Assembly (NCBI GenBank): GCA_937889855.1
Contig: CALBYK010000006.1
Span: 1 to 9,415 of the forward strand
DNA: 9,415 bases
DNA from: an uncultured Prevotella sp.
GTDB taxonomy: Bacteria > Bacteroidota > Bacteroidia > Bacteroidales > Bacteroidaceae
Reading direction: 5' to 3'
Shown one piece after another: positions 7,501 through 9,415 of this stretch. The notes below the pieces were generated by a model that was given only the letters and a program-made list of their open reading frames with translations, had not been told where the DNA came from and searched no databases. Position numbers and translations under genes: made by a program. The number at the start of each line of letters is the position of its first letter. The first letter of the stretch is position 1.

Positions 7501-8026
7501 GACGAATCACGCTTGTCGTCGGAGCCACGTCGGCCACCTTGCCCCACAGGAAGTCGCTCGCCTCGTAGCCGCCCATCTCGCCATTCTCCGAAGGTTTGCT
7601 CTGGTCGCGCTGCACCTCAAACTGATAGTCGTCGATGCTTTCGGGGTTGGCATATGGATAATAGCCATACACATCAATGTGCGTGTGCTTGTCTTTCCAA
7701 TAAAGATCGTAGGCTGAGTTCCACTTATTGTTAGGCTCGTCGAATGTTTGGCGCACATTGTCGCCACGGTTGCCGCTGACGCGCAGCGTGCCAGGAGTGC
7801 CGCCGTCGTAATCGACGATGTACACACCCATCACGTCGCCGTCGCAGAAGCCGTTGTCGTTCACGCGCGTCACCGCCAGTTGGTCGATGTCGCCGGAAAG
7901 CTGTATACGATCTTCGCTGTGCTGTGCGCCGTTGCCTTCGAAAAGGTCGTCGGAACAGGCACCAAGCAACAGGCCGAAGACCATAGCAGCCATATATATA
8001 ATTGTGTTTTTGTGATCGTTAATCAT
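4517..8026 (-). CDS. Surface lipoprotein M64-family metallopeptidase with fimbrillin, BspA-LRR and BACON modules
   Basis: A 1169-residue mosaic protein. Lipobox LLGAC puts the lipidated Cys at 24. Residues about 40-295 are a fimbrillin (Mfa-like) module (TR at 53-54, LYWKD at 108-112, YGYYPY at 120-125, GGYEASDFLWG at 152-162, IVVPQTV at 248-254). Residues about 331-735 are BspA-type LRRs with ten repeats of 23-25 residues (one about 31), beta-strand starts at 444, 468, 499, 524, 548, 572, 595, 618, 642 and 665. Residues about 745-827 are a BACON domain (GEWEVASKPDWCEVSPSSG). Residues about 832-1125 are a peptidase M64 domain: INIVLLGDGF at 849-858, then HEAGGHGFGKLADEY at 996-1010 as the zinc site with Glu997 the likely catalytic base. 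A Cys cluster follows (C1020, C1022, C1024, C1025, H1027). The spacing is HExxxH, not the usual HExxH. M64 includes bacterial IgA proteases, but the substrate here is unknown. Flanked by two fimbrillin genes (gaps 24 and 44 bp). Base composition drops sharply across the LRR part. Confidence 0.93.
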   Translation of the reverse strand: MINDHKNTIIYMAAMVFGLLLGACSDDLFEGNGAQHSEDRIQLSGDIDQLAVTRVNDNGFCDGDVMGVYIVDYDGGTPGTLRVSGNRGDNVRQTFDEPNNKWNSAYDLYWKDKHTHIDVYGYYPYANPESIDDYQFEVQRDQSKPSENGEMGGYEASDFLWGKVADVAPTTSVIRLPMKHRMSNACVTLIQGSGFADGEWASTEKIVLTANVARKASINMADGTVKTAGSVENTMTIPSRTGDEWRTIVVPQTVQAGTTLFSITIGGVPYKFTKNENLEYVAGKMMKFGIKVDKKAGSGQYQLTLVSESITPWENDLVSHDATAKEYVVINSTAGHLKEAIAAANKDYTKVKNLKITGEINAQDFYFMRDEMEELSALNLKEVVIRGGEQSIYSDNNGSLQYNDYEIPSEALKGKKSLTLLVLPDKLKKINIAAFADDQNITGSLIIPEGVEEIEVGAFYDCRSMNGELSLPSTLKYLGRGQERWWFGGVFTYCGFNCELILPNNLECIASPNTFTGCEGLYGELRLPERLTELSDGAFADCKNLTGSIAIPQGVHKIPNSLFENCNSLNGTLTLHDGITSIGERAFSCTSFKGELKLPKNLTVISKNAFDYCDFSGELVIPKSIRSIGDAAFRNNWRLMGTIEFPEGLQSIGQEAFINCRMLEGIVFPESLEAIRNNAFNGCYGIGSIVCKSEMPAHLFNSVFDGVAKDNFTLEVPESAVSQYQAAAGWSDFKRIAAHHELVCRPSVACALATQHKQTLVINSEGEWEVASKPDWCEVSPSSGNKKTEVTLTINAMAKNGSSREGKVVFRLKGKDYTHECSVSQYGYEYGEDQWLTLQKATKGNRGGINIVLLGDGFNAKDIAGNDYLNKIKQQVEYFFGIEPYKTYRSYFNVYTAFPLSTESGVGTVNTIRYNRFNTTFTGGVGLKADYDEIFDYVLNAPTVTKDNLNQTLIIMVPNSTDYGGICQMWESGAAIAFCPLSTYGYPLDSRGVIQHEAGGHGFGKLADEYIYHNAFIDACGCTCCGHVDAINWAKGLGWYDNISLTGKMHSVGWSHLIFDKRYSDIVDIYEGGFMHSRGVFRSEQNSCMNNDIPYYSTISRESIVKRIKRYAGETYSFEEFVKNDKRDAGTVTRSIASGDRRNAHTYQHAPVIHRSNPLKMAKVRKHRR
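5940..6985 (-). other. Low-GC segment coinciding with the LRR module of the peptidase gene
   Basis: Hand counts give 21/60 GC at 6001-6060 and 20/60 at 6181-6240, against 38/60 at 5281-5340 (peptidase) and 40/60 at 7261-7320 (fimbrillin part). The transition zones fall near 5940 and 6985, corresponding to about residues 348-695, almost exactly the LRR region. The reading frame is uninterrupted. Boundaries are estimated by eye. Confidence 0.75.
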
Positions 8027-8050
8027 ACAATACTATTGTTTTTAGGTTTA

Positions 8051-8962
8051 TTAGTTGGCTGTGCCGCCGTTGTCGATGCCATCATCTTCCCACGCTCCGA
8101 TGGTGACGTTCACACCGCTGCTTGTCTTGTCGAGCGTTACGGTGAACGTATGGCGCTTGCCACTCAAGAACGTAAATGCCTTAGGCAAGTTGAAGTCCCT
8201 GCCGTCCACATTGACGGTTATCAAGTTTGTCTGAGCCACTTCCTGCGGCACGACTATGGCGCGATAGACAGTACCGTCCTTGTAGGGCATTACTGTTGCA
8301 GCACTGCCCGTGGCTGTCACCACAGACGACGCAAGGTCAACCGTGGCAGATGTCTTCAAGCCATTAATGCCCACTGCCACCTTTGAGGCTGCAAGCGAGG
8401 CATCAGTAAAACCGGCACCCGCCTTCAGCACTATCTCCACCTGACTCATCACATGCTTCGCCACAATGTTTACAGCCGATGTTGTCGGCGCGACATTCTG
8501 CGTAGAGCCAATGAGCAGGTCGGCAGCCTTGTATGCAGCGACATCACTCTGGTTGGCGTTTATGTCAAACGGCATTGCGCTTATGCTTGTTATCGTGTTG
8601 CGATAAGGATAATACAGATAAAAATCGGCTTTAGTGGTCTCGTCTTTCCAATAGACTGGTGTTGCCGGAGTCCATGTCGAATTGTAGGTGTAGAGCATAT
8701 TGTCTACATAGTTGCCCGACGGTTTCAGCACATCTGCCGTGCCGTCGGCATTACGGTTGACAACGAACAGACCCACCTGATCGCCATTCTCGAAAGTCGT
8801 CTCTGTCGCACGCGTAATTGTCGTGCTGATGTTTATCGGCTGTTTCTCTACTGACGGTTTGTCGGGTTGAGGGGGATTGGGTACATCAGGGTCTGTGCTA
8901 CCACCTGACGAACAAGAAAACAAAACACTGCAAAAGGCTGCCAGAAAAAGAAGGTTTTTCAT
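8051..8962 (-). CDS. Fimbrillin family (Mfa-like) lipoprotein, first gene of the operon
   Basis: A 303-residue fimbrillin-like lipoprotein. I choose ATG 8962 because it puts a clean signal (MKNLLFLAAFCSVLFSC, lipid Cys17) right at the start and leaves a leader of about 40 nt from the predicted promoter. In-frame upstream codons at 8986 (ATG) and 9010 (TTG) add a non-signal extension, and the latter lies inside the -7 box. After a Pro-rich spacer (DPDVPNPPQPDKP) come the family blocks TRATETTFENGDQVGLFVV (Arg51), PVYWKD, FYLYYPYRN, YKAADLLIG, KHVMSQVEIVL and IVVPQEV. Proteins of this family are pilus subunits or surface adhesins of Bacteroidales. The polypeptide lacks the extra domains of its neighbour, so it is the plainest fimbrillin of the three modules. 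It ends 24 bp before the mosaic peptidase gene. Confidence 0.92.
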   Translation of the reverse strand: MKNLLFLAAFCSVLFSCSSGGSTDPDVPNPPQPDKPSVEKQPINISTTITRATETTFENGDQVGLFVVNRNADGTADVLKPSGNYVDNMLYTYNSTWTPATPVYWKDETTKADFYLYYPYRNTITSISAMPFDINANQSDVAAYKAADLLIGSTQNVAPTTSAVNIVAKHVMSQVEIVLKAGAGFTDASLAASKVAVGINGLKTSATVDLASSVVTATGSAATVMPYKDGTVYRAIVVPQEVAQTNLITVNVDGRDFNLPKAFTFLSGKRHTFTVTLDKTSSGVNVTIGAWEDDGIDNGGTAN

Positions 8963-9007
8963 AATTATGAGTTTTAGGTTCAACATCTCATCTGAGTTTC
9001 TCTTTTG

Positions 9008-9039
9008 CAAAATTACAAAAAGAAATAGACTGCTACAAG
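9008..9039 (-). promoter_or_regulatory. Bacteroidetes-type promoter for the operon
   Basis: On the minus strand, TAATTTTG (plus positions 9015-9008) matches the -7 consensus TAnnTTTG of Bacteroidetes sigma-ABfr promoters. Exactly 20 bp upstream lies CTTG (9039-9036), a near match to the -33 TTTG box; consensus spacing is 19-21 bp. Transcription would start near 9001, giving a leader of about 40 nt before the ATG at 8962. No comparable pair was found in the gaps between the downstream genes. Confidence 0.7.
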
Positions 9040-9082
9040 TTCATAATAGTTCACATAGGAAAAAACTACCTATTATAAACTT
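9037..9082. repeat. Imperfect 13-bp inverted repeat overlapping the -33 box (candidate operator)
   Basis: AAGTTCATAATAG at 9037-9049 and CTATTATAAACTT at 9070-9082 are reverse complements with one mismatch, separated by 20 bp. The left arm overlaps the -33 element of the operon promoter, the usual position for a dimeric or paired regulator. The function is inferred from position only. Confidence 0.5.
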
Positions 9083-9099
9083 ATATCTCGTACAAAAAA

Positions 9100-9202
9100 T
9101 TGGTTCATCCGGAATATGGAGTGATAAAATGATGTGGAAATCCAACAGCTCAGGGTGGCCAGTTATTTGTCACGGCATCACTCTAAATATCGGATGAGCC
9201 AA
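9100..9202. repeat. 103-bp element bounded by imperfect 26-bp inverted repeats
   Basis: The arms at 9100-9125 and 9177-9202 are reverse complements at 21 of 26 positions (outer block TTGGYTCATCCG, inner block AGTGAT), enclosing 51 bp. No reading frame or transposase is associated. It could be a small non-autonomous element remnant, a structured RNA leader of an upstream transcript, or a protein-binding region. Confidence 0.5.
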
Positions 9203-9352
9203 AAAATTTAATTTTGTGATTTTATCCATCATTCCATCACTAAAAGGAGGGTTTGGACAGATAAGCGACATAAATTCAATGAATTACAATAGTGATACAT
9301 ATAGTGATACATTGAATGTAGTACTCATAAATAAGTCATATATCCATCACTA
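9119..9352. promoter_or_regulatory. Cluster of AGTGAT/ATCACT motifs upstream of the operon
   Basis: Six copies occur in about 230 bp: AGTGAT at 9120-9125, 9291-9296 and 9303-9308, and ATCACT at 9177-9182, 9236-9241 and 9346-9351. Four share the 7-mer TAGTGAT in either orientation, and CCATCACTA is repeated at 9234-9242 and 9344-9352. About 0.2 copies would be expected by chance with equal bases, somewhat more in this AT-rich stretch. This is consistent with an array of regulator binding sites, but no regulator is visible in the window. Confidence 0.4.
9289..9312. repeat. Perfect 12-bp tandem direct repeat
   Basis: ATAGTGATACAT occurs twice head to tail (9289-9300 and 9301-9312). The pair is flanked by ATTCAATG (9274-9281) and its reverse complement CATTGAAT (9310-9317). 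The right flank also forms a 13-bp palindrome, TACATTGAATGTA, at 9308-9320. This is typical of a transcription-factor site but unproven. Confidence 0.65.
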
Positions 9353-9363
9353 CGATAACTCAC

Positions 9364-9393
9364 AAAAAAAGGTCTCCAAAGTCGTTAGACCTT
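9364..9393 (-). terminator. Intrinsic terminator of an unseen minus-strand gene to the right
   Basis: Read on the minus strand, AAGGTCT (9393-9387), an 11-nt loop and AGACCTT (9375-9369) form a 7-bp stem; counting from the end of AGACC, seven T residues follow (9370-9364). On the plus strand no T-run follows, so the polarity is minus. It would end a transcript entering from beyond the right edge and insulate the operon promoter at 9008-9039. Confidence 0.65.
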
Positions 9394-9415
9394 GAAGACC
9401 CTAAGTAAAAGAAGG

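Larger units (their letters stand above)
8963..9415. other. 453-bp upstream intergenic region
   Basis: AT-rich and without a convincing coding frame on either strand. It contains, from the operon outward, the promoter, the 13-bp inverted repeat, the 103-bp inverted-repeat element, the AGTGAT cluster with its tandem repeat, and the terminator. The last 15 bases may be the 3' end of another minus-strand gene (a TAG is in frame at 9403-9401 in one frame), but too little is visible to say. Confidence 0.7.

Noticed and set aside
8963..9010. N-terminal extension of the first fimbrillin to 9010 or 8986
   Set aside because: The TTG at 9010 falls inside the predicted -7 box, and the added residues do not improve the lipoprotein signal, which is complete from 8962.
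8877..9197. Plus-strand 106-codon frame over the promoter region
   Set aside because: It begins inside the first fimbrillin on the opposite strand, crosses the promoter and inverted repeats, and has no recognisable features.
9100..9202. Invertible promoter (phase-variation switch)
   Set aside because: Site-specific inversion repeats are normally near-perfect; these arms have five mismatches, no TAnnTTTG box lies in the 51-bp spacer, and no recombinase gene is in the window.
1..9415. tRNA, rRNA, CRISPR, transposase or phage genes
   Set aside because: None seen by eye on either strand; no regularly spaced long repeats and no integrase- or transposase-like protein.

Overview
The window looks like a piece of a Bacteroidales chromosome, probably Prevotellaceae or a relative; the genus cannot be fixed from this alone. 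The signs are three fimbrillin (Mfa-like) modules, a BACON domain, an M64 peptidase, BspA-type LRR repeats, lipoprotein signals without strong Shine-Dalgarno sites, and a TAnnTTTG-type promoter. There is no tRNA, rRNA, CRISPR array or transposase gene.

All six recognisable genes lie on the minus strand and read right to left as one probable operon. (1) A fimbrillin-family lipoprotein, 8962-8051. (2) A large mosaic lipoprotein, 8026-4517: fimbrillin module, BspA-type leucine-rich repeats, BACON domain, M64 zinc peptidase. (3) A second fimbrillin lipoprotein, 4472-3585. (4) A membrane-anchored protein with a WG-like segment and an NTF2-like domain, 3575-2499. (5) A secreted protein with a PEGA-like domain and a probable beta-barrel, 2340-1267. 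(6) A lipoprotein with two FN3-like domains and BspA-type LRRs, cut by the left edge, 1254-1. Gaps are 24, 44, 9, 158 and 12 bp, and every gene has an export or anchoring signal.

Upstream (8963-9415) there is no convincing gene. This stretch holds a promoter (TTG-N20-TAATTTTG), an inverted repeat overlapping its -33 box, a 103-bp imperfect inverted-repeat element, a cluster of AGTGAT/ATCACT motifs with a 12-bp tandem repeat, and a minus-strand intrinsic terminator for whatever lies to the right.

I infer a cell-surface system: pilus- or adhesin-like fimbrillins displayed with a tethered metallopeptidase and LRR/FN3 adhesion modules, plus two envelope proteins of unknown role. Two features stand out. 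The LRR segment of the peptidase protein has far lower GC than the rest of the same gene, suggesting a module swap. Two REP/BIME-like palindromic pairs of about 110 bp also sit in the operon, one between genes and one inside a reading frame, where it encodes a Ser/Pro/Gly linker and shows a compensated base-pair change between its hairpins.
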